Positions 10,030 through 19,930 of a stretch of 64,000 nt of DNA are shown here, piece by piece; positions within the stretch are counted from its first letter, which is position 1; every line of letters begins with the position of its first letter. This DNA is from Agapetus fuscipes. Its lineage: Eukaryota; Arthropoda; Insecta; Trichoptera; Glossosomatidae. Position numbers and translations under genes: made by a program. The stretch is taken from the NCBI GenBank assembly GCA_951799405.1, contig OX637335.1:20960342-21024341 (forward strand), written 5' to 3'. The notes beneath the pieces were generated by a model. It saw only the letters and a list, made by a program, of their open reading frames with translations, had not been told where the DNA came from and made no database searches.

Positions 10030-10800
10030 TTTGATGTTATTGTATTTAAATGGACTATCTAAGAAGTATGATTGGGAAAAAACGAAGTGACAGGGTGAGG
10101 AATGATTTTGTAAGAGAAGAATGTGGTGTAAGGGAAAGTGTGAAAGTGAAGATTAAAAGAAGTATGTTAAGATGGTTCGGGCACTTGGAGAGAATGAGTG
10201 ATGAAAGATTGACGAAGAAAGTATATGTTGCTAGAATAGATGGATGTCGTGGTAGAGGAAGACCGAGAAAAGTATGGAAGGATCAAATCTCTGAAATAGC
10301 GAATGAATGGGATATCCAGAGTCATAATAAAAGGAGGACTTGTATGAAAAAGGTTATGACTCTGGATGAAATGAAAGAAGTATGCAAGGACAGGAAGAAG
10401 TGGCGGCTAATCTGCAATGTTGATTTCTAATGTTGGTGTATTCATTTGCTACATTTTTTGCATAGGAAATTTTTGACTTTTTTTGTATAGATTTCTTTGT
10501 AAGGTTTTGTTCTTTTTTATATTAAAATGTAATTTATTATTCATATTCCTTGACTTATAGGTTGGTATGAGGCTGACCACCCATACTGTAAAAAATGGTT
10601 CACTTTGCCAATGTCACCCCTGTTTCAGGGAAGGTCGGCAAAAGTTGTGGGGCTTATGTTCATTTGAGGTTTGGATTTTATTTGTAAGTACACATTCAGC
10701 ATTTGTAAGCGCGAACTACACTTGTTGGTTTGTGGGCATACATCTGAGAGCTTTAAATGAATATATCTTTGCAACTTAGATTATAGATTATAGATTATAG
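10030..10800 (+). mobile_element. RTE-A LINE 3' end: 126-codon ORF tail, UTR, (TTATAGA)n tail
   Basis: This is the clearest copy linking the abundant 3' UTR to coding sequence. The plus frame (10050-10430) reads [59 protein letters not shown] and CKDRKKWRLICNVDF, then a stop. The region beginning LRSMIGK and ending RPRKVW is the C-terminal part of RTE-clade ORF2, downstream of the RT palm. About 130 bp of AT-rich UTR follow, then the standard block from CTTGACTTATAGGTTGG to TTTGCAACTTAG, then three to four 7-bp repeats (ATTATAG). It is 5'-truncated at about 10030 with no RT catalytic motif. RTE-clade assignment is from the family's typical C-terminus. Confidence 0.9.
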
Positions 10801-11089
10801 ATTGTGAAGATTATAAGCACTTCTTTTCCAGATTAAGCGGAAGATTCTAGATAAAGCAGGCAAATATCCTGCTGTCACGGCATCAACTGTAGTGATCCCT
10901 TTCTCTCTGAGTGGGTAAATGTTGTAGCAGATCCTGGTACTCCTTGTTGAATATCCTGGTGATGGCACCCCCTTTAAAGATCTCCCTTACTGGGGAGATG
11001 GAAGAGCAAGCAAAAATCTTGATCACGGCACCAACTGAAGTGATCTACTCTGTCGCTCTGAGAGAGTTAATCACTAACGGGGCTATACT
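10801..11089. other. unassigned, internally duplicated segment
   Basis: Two imperfect copies of a roughly 55-bp unit can be seen, around CACGGCATCAACTGTAGTGA (10877) and CACGGCACCAACTGAAGTGA (11025). No gene is recognised. Confidence 0.35.
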
Positions 11090-11224
11090 GTAACTGTAAC
11101 TCTGTCGCCATTCCGCTAGGAGTGGCCAGAGCCTCTGCAGAGCTGCCTCCATTTTTTCCTATCCTTACATACCTCTTTCAATTCATTCATATCCATCACC
11201 TTTTTCATGCATTTTCTTCTTTTA
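11090..11224 (-). pseudogene. RTE-B LINE 3' end, cut by a MITE
   Basis: This starts with the (GTTACA)-type tail (TACTGTAACTGTAACTCTG) and continues into the complement of the CRGSGHP...MKKVMDMNE ending. At 11225 the sequence switches to a foldback element and the LINE does not resume on the other side, so the 5' part was lost or the insertion was at the truncation point. Confidence 0.75.
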
Positions 11225-11447
11225 CTATTCTTAGACATTTTAATCGTCGGTTGAGCCCACGCTTTGACAAACTAATGAAAATGTCCTGTCAATCCAAGAT
11301 GGCCGCAAGTGAACAACTGATTTGTCTTCATACAAATATTACCAAATTTGGTAGTTCAGAATGCCCGTGCTGATGAAACTTCCAGCCCAGGCATTATTAG
11401 TTTGTCAAAGCGTGGGCTCAACTGACGACTAAAATGTCTAAGAATAG
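11225..11447. mobile_element. MITE with 52-bp terminal inverted repeats
   Basis: The arms at 11225-11276 and 11396-11447 are complementary over 52 bp with two mismatches. They start CTATTCTTAGACATTTTA and continue through GAGCCCACGCTTTGAC. The 119-bp centre has no coding capacity. It sits at the edge of an RTE-B fragment. The superfamily is not clear, since target duplications cannot be read. Confidence 0.8.
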
Positions 11448-12367
11448 CCCCTTAAAAGATGAACACTTATGTATTTCCGCTAGATTAAGACAAAGTGAAG
11501 ATCCAAGAAATAATGTCCGAACCAATAATTAATTGTTGATGATTTATGCGCTCGGTCAAATCTCTCGACCATTGAATTGCACCGACCGAATCAAGCTTGT
11601 ATCACAGTATGAAAAAACTGTATTTTTTTCATGCAATTTTGTTTCTGTCCCAGATCATGTTTGCAATGTGTTAGGTCCGTCCTTTAGCTGTGTACCCCCA
11701 GCTGGCTTGGCTGCCAAGTTAGGCTCCCTGAGGGGGTGCCAAGGCGGAGGGGTAGGGGAAGCCTCCATTGTGTCTCAATACTCCAAATATCAAATATTGC
11801 GTCTAAAAACAACCACAGCGTCTTTCTTATAATGTACGTAAAATAAAACTGCGACTTGAGTGGACGTTTTATTTTTCATACCTTATCTGGAAAACGCTAC
11901 GGTTGAGTTTGAAGGCTTTGGTATGCTTGGGGTAGAGGAGTGAGTCCCATTCACGCCACAACTAATGCTGAAGGCATTCACGAAAAACTAATCTCATTGT
12001 GGACGCCACCAAACTACTTTCGTTTCAATATGGCGGACTGCGTATCTAATAAAACGAATTATATGAGTGTGGAAAATTACAGATTTAAAGACGCCAGCGT
12101 CCGGGAGCGGAAAAAAAGATGTGATCGCAACTACTTGATCTAACTTTGGACTTTTTTCGTTTTCCCGAACGAGTATACGTATTTTCGTTTCAGTGAAGGC
12201 TAGAACTAAAACCTGGGTTAAAAGAAAACATCAAATATCGAATTCGATCCACTTGGATTCGATCTAGGCCTCGAGATAAATAAGCAGATTTTTTACCGAT
12301 CGAGCTACCCATTAGACACTTCATGACGACGTCGTTGTCTTTAAACGCTAATTTCATATGCATGCAT
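11448..12367. other. no gene recognised
   Basis: Unassigned. A slightly GC-richer patch at 11690-11770 and a frame at 11940-12143 show no recognisable domain. Confidence 0.3.
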
Positions 12368-12614
12368 ACAGTGCCCTTAGTGCGAGTTGCAAAACTTGAG
12401 AAAAGGAAGTTCACGGAAAAGATTAAAGAGTGATTTCTCCCAAAATCTGCCGTTTTTGTTTCTTACACTTTATGGCCTTAGCAAAAGAGTTACAGTGATG
12501 AAGAAAATCAAGTTCAAACAAACAAAAACGGCAGATTTTAGGGGAAATCACTCTTTAATAAATGCCGTAAACTTTACATTACTTAAGTTTTGCAACTCGT
12601 TCTAAGGGTACAGT
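12368..12614. mobile_element. MITE, about 247 bp, long imperfect inverted repeats
   Basis: The outer arms are CAGTGCCCTTAG...GAGTTGCAAAACTT and the complement of AAGTTTTGCAACTCG...CTAAGGGTACAGT. The inner arms (TTAAAGAGTGATTTC... at 12423 and its complement ending at 12558) match over about 39 bp with two mismatches. The whole element can fold on itself. No transposase is encoded. Confidence 0.8.
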
Positions 12615-12775
12615 ATGCCTATAAAATTTATGTTTGCAGAAGTCTTTAATTTTGGCCTGTCGAAGCGAGCCTATCTTCTTAGGCGCAGCTAGATGACACA
12701 AGTTTTCAGGACAAATATATGATTCTGGTCGCTCTCCTCTTGAGCTTCAAACCATCGCAAGGCAGTCTCTATATA
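12615..12775. other. no gene seen
   Basis: Short unassigned spacer between the MITE and a truncated RTE-A copy. Confidence 0.35.
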
Positions 12776-12845
12776 TCTAATCTAATCTAAGTTGCAAAGA
12801 TATGTTACATTGGAGATTCACATTACATGCATTTTCACAACCATA
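12776..12845 (-). mobile_element. RTE-A 3' UTR, very short copy with (TTAGA)n tail
   Basis: TCTAATCTAATCTAAGTTGC followed by AAAGATATGTTACATTGGAG and CATTACATGCATTTTCACAA. Only about the last 70 bp of the LINE are present, so reverse transcription ended very early. Confidence 0.85.
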
Positions 12846-13110
12846 TATAATATTGTGTAAATCCTTCAAAAGCACCTGAGTAAGGACTAGCTGTTCGGTT
12901 TATTGATATTCGGATAATCGACGCTCTACTGTAATATTTCATCTCTGTATGACTAAAATTTATCAATACGCCACACTTCGATATCAAAAGTGCATTCATA
13001 CCTCGTTTCATTAATAAATCAAATAATACAGAATAATATTTCGAACATTTCAATTAATTCATCGGCGGCGTTAGAGTGCTCGGGTATTTGAGGTTTTGCC
13101 AAATTTTCGT
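12846..13110. other. no gene seen
   Basis: Unassigned AT-rich spacer. Confidence 0.35.
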
Positions 13111-13500
13111 CCCCTTAGAGATTGTTTGTCTTATGTCTATCAGAGGATTTCACATAAGCAATGTTTGTACTTCATAACGTGTCATAATCTAACGTCGAAG
13201 CCGACGCCGAAGTTCTGGGAGTGAGAGGACCATGGAGGGAAGCAGCACAAGACAGAGAGTCCTGAAGGATTGTGGTGCGGGAGGCCCTGAGCCGTCAAGG
13301 CTTCTGAGCCGAAAAAAGTAATTTTATATGTGTACTGGACCAATGTGTCTTATGAAAACTGGAAATTTATTTTAAAAAGATTTAAAACAACTCTCACATT
13401 TTCGTGTTTTACGTGGTTTTCTTAGCTCAGATTGTGTAGAATGTTCATTGAAAGGTCATCTTTGAATCAAATGTTAGATAAGCTAAACAAGCACTGGGGG
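13111..13500. mobile_element. non-autonomous DNA element M4 (ends CCCC..AGTGCTTGTT), copy 1, with LINE scrap inside
   Basis: The ends are CCCCTTAGAGATTGTTTGTC and the complement of AAACAAGCACTGGGGG. The interior matches other M4 copies (26893, 25173, 49496, 49762) through GGACCAATGTGTCTTATG and GAAAGGTCATCTTTGAATC. Relative to those, about 140 bp at 13178-13318 are extra and encode a LINE end (separate entry). No transposase. Confidence 0.75.
13178..13318 (+). pseudogene. LINE ORF2 C-terminal scrap inserted in M4
   Basis: The plus frame reads GVRGPWREAAQDRESWRIVV and REALSRQGF, then a stop. The pattern W-R-x-x-A-Q-D-R-x-x-W-R...R-E-A is the usual last segment of RTE-like and related LINE ORF2 proteins. 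It interrupts the M4 element, whose sequence resumes at about 13319. Confidence 0.65.
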
Positions 13501-13856
13501 GACGAATTAATATGAAAGCTGCAGTGCGAACTGTGCACCTAGCTAACAACTTCACGTTTCAACAAAACCAAAACGTTTCATCAAAAATGTACGAAAACTA
13601 AAATTCCAACTGAAGGTTTTGATTCGGTTTCCTTACGTTTTCAGATGGTTGAGTTTACGGGTAAGGCTTTATGCTTGGGGTATAAAATGCACATTTCAGC
13701 GGCTTACTTTGCACTTGACGGGTATTTGGGGGTTTATTGGAAATTTTGAATATCAAAGAGTCGGGTGCGATCTCATATTCAGTGAAATGAAGATGAATGA
13801 ACCGCGACCGCATCCCGAAATCCTACTAGGCCATGGCGAACCAAAATGAGAACGAA
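13501..13856. other. no gene recognised
   Basis: Unassigned sequence. The open frame at 13619-13849 shows no family signature. Confidence 0.3.
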
Positions 13857-14110
13857 TATTATGCACCAAGAGTACCTACCTATTCTAAAGCAGCTATGTG
13901 CAACCCACACAGGCATAATGATATGATTTTGATTGCCTAATGCTTTGATATGGATGATATTATATTGCATAGGAGTTTTAGGCTTACACGGCCGCGCCGG
14001 CTGATGCTCAGCTGGAGAGCTGCTTTCCGGGATCTGTTGTCGTAGTCTGTGGTAGCTGTGGTACCTTCCGGAAGCTTCGTCAATGTCTACGATGGGCTTC
14101 TTCAGTGTGA
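13857..14110 (-). repeat. repeat R (Penelope-terminus-like), copy 1 of a direct duplication
   Basis: This segment is repeated in the same orientation at 14541-14800. Shared strings include ATTATGCACCAAGAGTA, AGCAGCTATGTG and GCATAGGAGTTTTAGGCTTA. On the minus strand it contains CTGAAGAAGCCCATCGTAGA, the same motif that at 52235 forms a CTGATGA-stem-GAAACG unit. Confidence 0.6.
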
Positions 14111-14121
14111 AAGTGAAGTGA

Positions 14122-14535
14122 TAATAATAATAATAATACTATTAGGATGATTTATTTGGTGAGCGCTGTTTTTGTGTGTATCACACCTCAAGAGCCCTCT
14201 GCGAACTTGGTCATCGCTGTCGAAAGCGCCAATTCAGACCCAGTTGTTCTAAGGTTGGATGGACCTTTCAGTGACCGGTCTTTGGTAAAGGTTTATGAAT
14301 TTTTCAACCCAGCGAAGAGCACATTTGGAAATATAAATGGTATATTTTTTGTGCTCCGCCGGGATTCGAATCCACAACCTTCCATTTACGAGTCCGAAGA
14401 CCACTGGACTACGGACCGGTCCAAAAAATGCCAACAACACGCGGTGTACCTAGCGGTCACCCATCCAAGTGGCATCCGCATCCAATGATGAGAACCGGTG
14501 CTTTCAACATGGTATCGTCGTTAACCGGTGCTTTC
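14122..14535 (-). mobile_element. SINE-A, full 5S-tRNA chimeric copy
   Basis: In minus-strand order there are four parts. First is a 5S rRNA-derived head (14524-14429; TTGAAAGCACCGGTTC, then GGATGGGTGACCGCTAGGTA, CACCGCGTGTTGTTGGC) with about 25 bp altered in the middle. Second is a tRNA-like unit (14420-14351) with a box A TAGTCCAGTGG and a box B GGATTCGAATCC. Third is a unique body. Fourth is the terminus GAGGGCTCTTGAGGTGTGAT, then ACACACAAAAACAGCGCTC, with an (ATT)n tail at 14122-14138. RNA polymerase III would transcribe it from the head. It lacks protein coding and depends on a LINE (see 35763). Confidence 0.8.
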
Positions 14536-14540
14536 AATAT

Positions 14541-14880
14541 GGAATATTATGCACCAAGAGTATTCTAAAGCAGCTATGTGCCACCCACACAGGCATGCCA
14601 AGAGAATATGCTTTTGATAGCCTAATGCTTTGATATGGATGATATTGTATTGCATAGGAGTTTTAGGCTTACACGGCTGATGATGCTCAGCTGGAGAGTT
14701 GCTGTCCAGGATATGTTGCCGTGGTCTGTGGGAGCTAGAGCTTCCGAAAGCTTCCTCAATGTCTACGATGGGCTTCTTCAGCGTGGAAGTGAAGTGATAG
14801 AGATATGTTGATGAAACTGATTCAACCATTTTTCAGAAGCTCCAGCTCCCACAGACCATGGCAACATATCCCAAAAAGCA
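14541..14880 (-). repeat. repeat R, copy 2 of the direct duplication
   Basis: It matches copy 1 at 13857-14110 and extends further. The 14825-14880 part (GCTCCAGCTCCCACAGACCA) is an inverted piece of the same family. SINE-A lies exactly between the two direct copies. Confidence 0.6.
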
Positions 14881-14937
14881 ATTACCCAGCATCAATCTTG
14901 TTATGATTATTTTTCTTTTGGTGTCACTTCTAAGATT

Positions 14938-15125
14938 GATCACCCAAACTGTAAAAGAATGTTCCCCTTGCTAATTCCACCCCTATTGCAGGGAAGGTCT
15001 GCTTAAGTAGCAGAGCTTATGTTCATTTGAGATTTGGATTTGAATTTGCATGTAAGTAGCATTTGTGAGCACAAACGAACACGTTTGTGGGCATGCAGGT
15101 ACTTAATATGAATTTTAAATGTTTT
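14938..15125 (+). mobile_element. RTE-A LINE 3' UTR copy, old
   Basis: A diverged plus copy: CACCCAAACTGTAAAAGAATG, then CCACCCCTATTGCAGGGAAGG, then GTTTGTGGGCATGCAGG. The tail repeat has decayed. The stem of the conserved hairpin is kept as CCCCT/AGGG. Confidence 0.75.
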
Positions 15126-16378
15126 TAAGTATATCGTTTATTTTATATTTTACAATATTTTCTCCCATTCCTTTAAAATAACTCATTTGAATTGATTAAA
15201 GTGCTAACGATGGCTCCAATCAAGCTTTAATTTTGAATATTAAATCTCAACATCAAGCATAAATGCGTTTTTCACCATACATTGCCTACCTATTAGGCGC
15301 ATCTGCTGGTACGAGTATGAGATGCACGCCCCTGATTATATTAAAGCATGCACTCTTGCCACATTTATGTATCATATCGTTCGATAACACACGATCCAAA
15401 ATGACCGCGCGTGAACAGCTGATCAGACATTCAAACGTTATTCATACATTTTGTATGGAGAATGGTAATACTGAAATCTGGTAACATGTATGAATGTCTG
15501 TACTTATTACAGCTACAATTTATATTGTTTGGGAGCAAGTTTTGTTTTAATGCGGTGTTTCATTTTGTGTGAAGCACAAGCAGCCTCTGCTACATGCTTA
15601 TTGATTAAATACCCTCACATGGCTGCGGGCCAAATAGTGCAAGATACCACTACTCCTAGTATTTATCCAAAAATGTATAGAAACTGAAACGTTCCCTAGA
15701 GGCGCTTTTCAATCTGCATACATTTTTTGGTACTTGTTATTATACAGATTCTTGGTGCAGCGGAAAGGACGACGCAATGAAAGCAAAATCTAAATGTGCA
15801 ATAAAAGAAAAAAAAACAGATCATTGTGGTGCTGCATTTTGCTATAGTTGTTGTCTTTTCTTTGTAATGTAGAATTTGACGCTTTTCTTTCAAATGAAAA
15901 TATTTACCTACGCAATTTGATAATGTTAGGCCACATGATCTAAAATAATGTGTTTTTTTTTAATTACGGATTTTGTACACAGGCATTTACAAAATATTTA
16001 CCTATCTACCGAATGAAAATATTGTAAAAAAAAAAACAGATTGTAGATATTGTAAAGTTCTGCTGAGAATTTCCTGCTTATAATAATTCACACGAGGTGT
16101 TCGTGTATGTACTTTTATTTTTATTTTCTAAGCTTGTCATAAATTTTCATTTCCATGTGGTTTTTTCTATCAGATAAAAGCTGATAAAATGAAAAGATAG
16201 CGACATCTGTTTGAATTTTTCTAATACTTTTTAACTTAGCAAAGACGCAAACCATTTTTTTTATACATTTTGATACATAACAAGAGACAACAATAAAAGT
16301 TAAATATTTCACTGCTAGATGGCAGTATACAAAATGTTGATTTTTTAAAATGCATTAATTTTTCAGGTCAAATTACAT
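15126..16378. other. no gene seen
   Basis: 1.2 kb of AT-rich spacer. At 15672-15735 is half of a foldback repeat (AAAATGTATAGAAACTGAAA, TAGAGGCGCTTTT, CATACATTTT) whose fuller version is at 53922-54203. No gene. Confidence 0.4.
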
Positions 16379-16835
16379 TCTCTTTGATCTGACACACGGC
16401 GCGCGGATGTCAGTCTTTTGTGTCTGGTCCGCCGCGTGTGATGTTTTATCTCCAAACTTTTATCATTCACATCCTAGCATTTAGTTCTATGAAAGCAATA
16501 ATGTAGTTTGTCCGCCGCATTCTTTGCCGCTAGAACTTTTTATTCACTTTATATAACAAACAGTTTATTTTCTGTGCTCCAAATACACGCGGACGTCTGT
16601 TGCAGTGTTTTTGTTTCAAAAAAGTAAACATTCGAGAAAGGTGTGTTTTGAACTTGTGTCAACGAAAGTATATCGCAGAATAAGAAAGAACCGATTTTAA
16701 ATTTGTATCACAAATACATTAATTATCGAAATTCCAATTGTTTAATGTTGTTTGTTTGATTTATAAATTAGCGTGGTTGGCGAAAACTGAACAAACTGGA
16801 TTCAACAATATTTTGTGCAGAGAGTGAGTAATTTT
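16379..16835. other. unassigned, GC-patchy region with imperfect hairpin
   Basis: GACACACGGCGCGCGGATGTC and the complementary-like GTCCGCCGCGTGTGATG form an imperfect hairpin at about 16391-16443. Further CCGCCG and CGCGGACG patches follow to 16600. A TGTGCAG/AGAGTGAGTAAT string at 16814-16830 looks splice-like. This could be a promoter or non-coding first exon, but no transcript evidence is available. Confidence 0.2.
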
Positions 16836-17393
16836 TAAATATTTGTTTTAATTGAATAGTGGAATAATTGTTTTCTTAATGTTTCTTTAATTTTCCTTGA
16901 TATTTTGTTATTTCTCAGTACTTATTTGTACTAATTTCATGAAGTTCGTTATTGTTTGTTGATTTCAAAGCACGTGTTTTTGTATACATACATACTTAGG
17001 TACATCACGAACTTTTCTCTTGATCTAAATGGATTGAGTCCTATGATTGAGTCGCATAGAATGCATAGAATGGTAGACGTCATTTTACTTAGATTGTTTT
17101 CCAAAAATGAGATACCTAGGTAGGTGTTTATAAATTTATGGAAACAGAGAATTCCCGAGAAACATTGTTTCCGCATAGGCATCATGTGCTTATATCTAAC
17201 TTCCTATAAAATCTTAGATTGCCATCTTTAATTCTATACGATCTAAATGAAAAACTAATTTTAGATGGTTATCCATTGAAGTAAGTAGGTACTTATAAGT
17301 ATTCAATATTACTAAAAAGTACTTTTTCGGGGAAGTCCCGAATTCTAGAAAAGTAGTGAATAAAAAAAATAGCCATGCATATGTCGCACGTTT
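16836..17393. other. no gene seen
   Basis: AT-rich spacer, no assignment. Confidence 0.35.
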
Positions 17394-17632
17394 AATAATA
17401 AAGAGAAATAACTCGAAAATTGGGAAAATTGAGATTTTGTAATAAAACGCAAGAACAATGCGAGAAGAATAGGTAGAATGCGACAGCCGTTCAATTTGGA
17501 CGAAGATGACCGAGATAAAGCATCGGCCGCCTTTTTCATCCCATACAAGTTGTACTGGCTGTCTGAACTTCAAACGTGATTTCCCAACATTCATGTTTTT
17601 TGAGTTATTGCTCTTTATTATTAAACGTGCGA
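17394..17632. mobile_element. MITE M5, copy 1, 36-bp inverted repeats
   Basis: The ends are TCGCACGTTTAATAATAAAG and its complement; the arms match over about 36 bp with two mismatches (17394-17429 and 17597-17632). The centre contains GACAGCCGTTCAATTTGGAC and CAAGTTGTACTGGCTGTCTG. A second copy in the opposite orientation lies at 47994-48242 inside a foldback element. Confidence 0.8.
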
Positions 17633-18298
17633 TGTGTAGAAACCCACACACGGACACGCTTCTAGGGATTAAGGCAAACTAATATTTTATTGTTGGTTGT
17701 TAAGGACCTTAGTCACATAGGCTTGTGACCTTTTCCCGCTGAAAAAAGTAAAAAAACAGCGTCCTAATATTCTAAATTTTATTTTGGGTGTTTTTTTCAT
17801 CTTACCATTTCTAAGGAGTACCGAAAAAAATATGTTTTGAAAAAATAACAGATGTTTAATTTTTCAATATTCTTCCGTTATTCTCTGTCTTTATTTTTTC
17901 ATTGTTTCCTTATGTATTGTTTATCAACGTTTTGGACACATGTCAAATAAGTATTAAACTTGACAATGCAAACAAAAAAGAATTTACGAAAGTATGTTTA
18001 CAATATGTTCGATGCCTTTCGGTTTGTTTTTGGAAATCTATCGTTCAGAAATACCACATGTGGACACAAAATATATGAAAACATTTTTACAAGAACTTCG
18101 GTAGGTACTTGGTTGGTACCCAATAAGACAACTAAGAGTTCTTTGGTCGCATACTAACACCTTGGACCAACAAAAAGACCAACTCACCGCCACCTTCAGA
18201 GGAGGATTAAAGGAAAAAAACTGGACACAAAGAGCCATGGCGCTCTTTAGTTGGTCATGGGCAATTAAGCAGCGCCTCAGAAAGGAAGACATGCATCT
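17633..18298. other. no gene seen; CR1-like scrap at 18150-18290
   Basis: Mostly AT-rich spacer. At 18150-18290 the plus strand has CACCGCCACCTTCAGAGGAG, then CCATGGCGCTCTTTAGTTGG and GCAGCGCCTCAGAAAGGAAG. This resembles the end of the CR1-like frame and hairpin (compare 42240-42330), placed directly before the RTE-A tail at 18299. Confidence 0.4.
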
Positions 18299-19500
18299 AA
18301 TCTAATCTAATCTAAGTTGCAAGGATATGTTACATTGGAGATTCACATTACATGCATTCTCACAACCAGACACGTACAAGTTCGCGCTTGCACATGCCTC
18401 ATGTGAACCTACAACATAAAAACCAAATCTCAAATGGACATACACCCTGCAACTCTTGCCGTCCTTCCCTGAGACAGGGGTGACATTGGCAAAGTGAACC
18501 ATTTTTACAGCATGGGTGGTCAGCCGCATACCAACCTATAGGTCAAGGAACACACACACACGACAAATTACATTTTATACATCATTAAATAATAATATCC
18601 AAATACAAAATATCCATTTACAAACAAAAACAAATTCCAATTTAATAAACCCTAGCCGCCAACATTACAGATCAACCGCCATTTCTTTCTGTCCTTACAT
18701 ACTTCTTTCATTTCCTCCAGAGTCATAACCTTCTTCATACAAGCTCTTCTTTTATTATGACTCTGGATATTCCATTCATTCGCAATTTCCGATATTTGGT
18801 CCATCCATACCTTTCTCGGTCTTCCTCTACCACGACATCCATCTATTCTACCAACATATACTTTCTTCGTCAGTCTTTCCTCATTCATTCTCTCCATATG
18901 CCCAAACCATCTTAACAAACTTCTTTTAATCTTCACTTTCACACTTTCTTTTGCACCACATTCTTTTCTTACAAAATCATTCCTCACCCTGTCACTCCGT
19001 TTTTTCCCAATCATACTTCTTAGAAAGTCCATTTCAACAGTATGGACTTTACTAATTTCACTTTCATTCACCGTCCAGGCCTCGCTTCCATACATCAAGG
19101 TGGGTAAAAGTATGCCACTGCGTACCGCCAATCGAGCATTTTTTTATATGTTTTGATTTTTGGCGATACAAGCTGTGGCACCCAGTACACACCTGCCCTT
19201 CATTACTCTTCTTTCAAATTCACCGGTCATTCTTCCATCTTTTTCAAACTTACTTCCCAGGTATACAAACTCATTTACGACATCAACATTCATTCCATTA
19301 ATTTTAAATTCATAATTCATACTTTCATCATCTCTTTCAAAAATCAATACTTTCGTCTTACTTGCATTCAACTTCAGATGGTTACCTAACAAAGCTTCAT
19401 TCAATCTAGAGAGCATTGTTTGCAATTCTACTGCTGAATCAGATACAAGAACTGCATACAGTAGAACACTCACTTTGCTCTCTCCTATCATCAATTATTA
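18299..19500 (-). mobile_element. RTE-A LINE, longest copy in the window
   Basis: Read on the minus strand from 19500, two frames are joined by a frameshift near 19131-19144. The first (116 codons) begins in the RT palm just after a degenerate YADD region (SDSAVELQTMLSRLNEALL) and continues LKLNASKTKVLIFERDDE and VNEFVYLGSKFEKDGR, the RT end and thumb. The second (159 codons) reads [56 protein letters not shown] and CKDRKKWRLICNVGG, then a stop. The 3' UTR and (TTAGA)n tail (18299-18315) complete it. It is 5'-truncated inside the RT, with no endonuclease domain. This copy shows directly that the ubiquitous UTR repeat belongs to an RTE-type LINE. Confidence 0.92.
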
Positions 19501-19514
19501 CTATGCATCTAACT

Positions 19515-19850
19515 TCAACATCAACTATGCATCATCATAAAAAAACGCAACTAGGCTATACATACAGTGCAACTTCTTTGCCGCGTTATCCCCTAAGGAA
19601 AGGGTCACTAAACTATTTTACCCAAGGGCCTTATTGAAATATAGAGGTGGTGTGGCGGGCCAACAGGGTCGGGTGACTGAAAATTTGACTTTATTTAATT
19701 GGTCTGCGGACCGTAGCTTGGAGACCCCTAAAGGGTTTCGCATGTGGCAAGTGAAACCTATTTTTCTTACAGGTAAGAGGGACAGTCTAACATCAACCAA
19801 TTCAGTTCAAGTGGGGGCTTCCCAGATCCCGACTCATTTCTTGTGAAGGC
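19515..19850 (-). mobile_element. SINE-B copy interrupted by a 125-135-bp insert
   Basis: The complement of the SINE-B 3' half is recognisable: CGCAACTAGGCTATACAT, GCCGCGTTATCCCC, then after the insert GGGTTTCGCATGTGGC, CCTATTTTTCTTACAGGTAA and CAATTCAGTTCAAGTGG. Between CCCCTAA (19589-19595) and a second CCCCTAA (about 19724-19730) is unrelated sequence. The tRNA head is missing. Confidence 0.65.
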
Positions 19851-19930
19851 ACCCTCACTTCAACGTCCCCATTATCTGTAAAAATAAATACGTTCCACTC
19901 GCGGTAAAATGTAACGTTACATGTGTATTT
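19851..19930 (+). mobile_element. SINE-B body scrap, opposite orientation
   Basis: ACCCTCACTTCAACGTCCCC followed by TGTAAAAATAAATACGTTCC and ACTCGCGG is SINE-B body in plus orientation, abutting the minus copy. The pair forms an inverted arrangement of the same family. Confidence 0.55.

Noticed and set aside
11533..11832. 99-codon ORF
   Set aside because: No domain and no repeat match; ATG-initiated but composition unlike the GC-rich exon candidates.
19153..19389. Plus-strand ORF opposite the RTE-A RT region
   Set aside because: It is the antisense shadow of the LINE coding frame on the minus strand.
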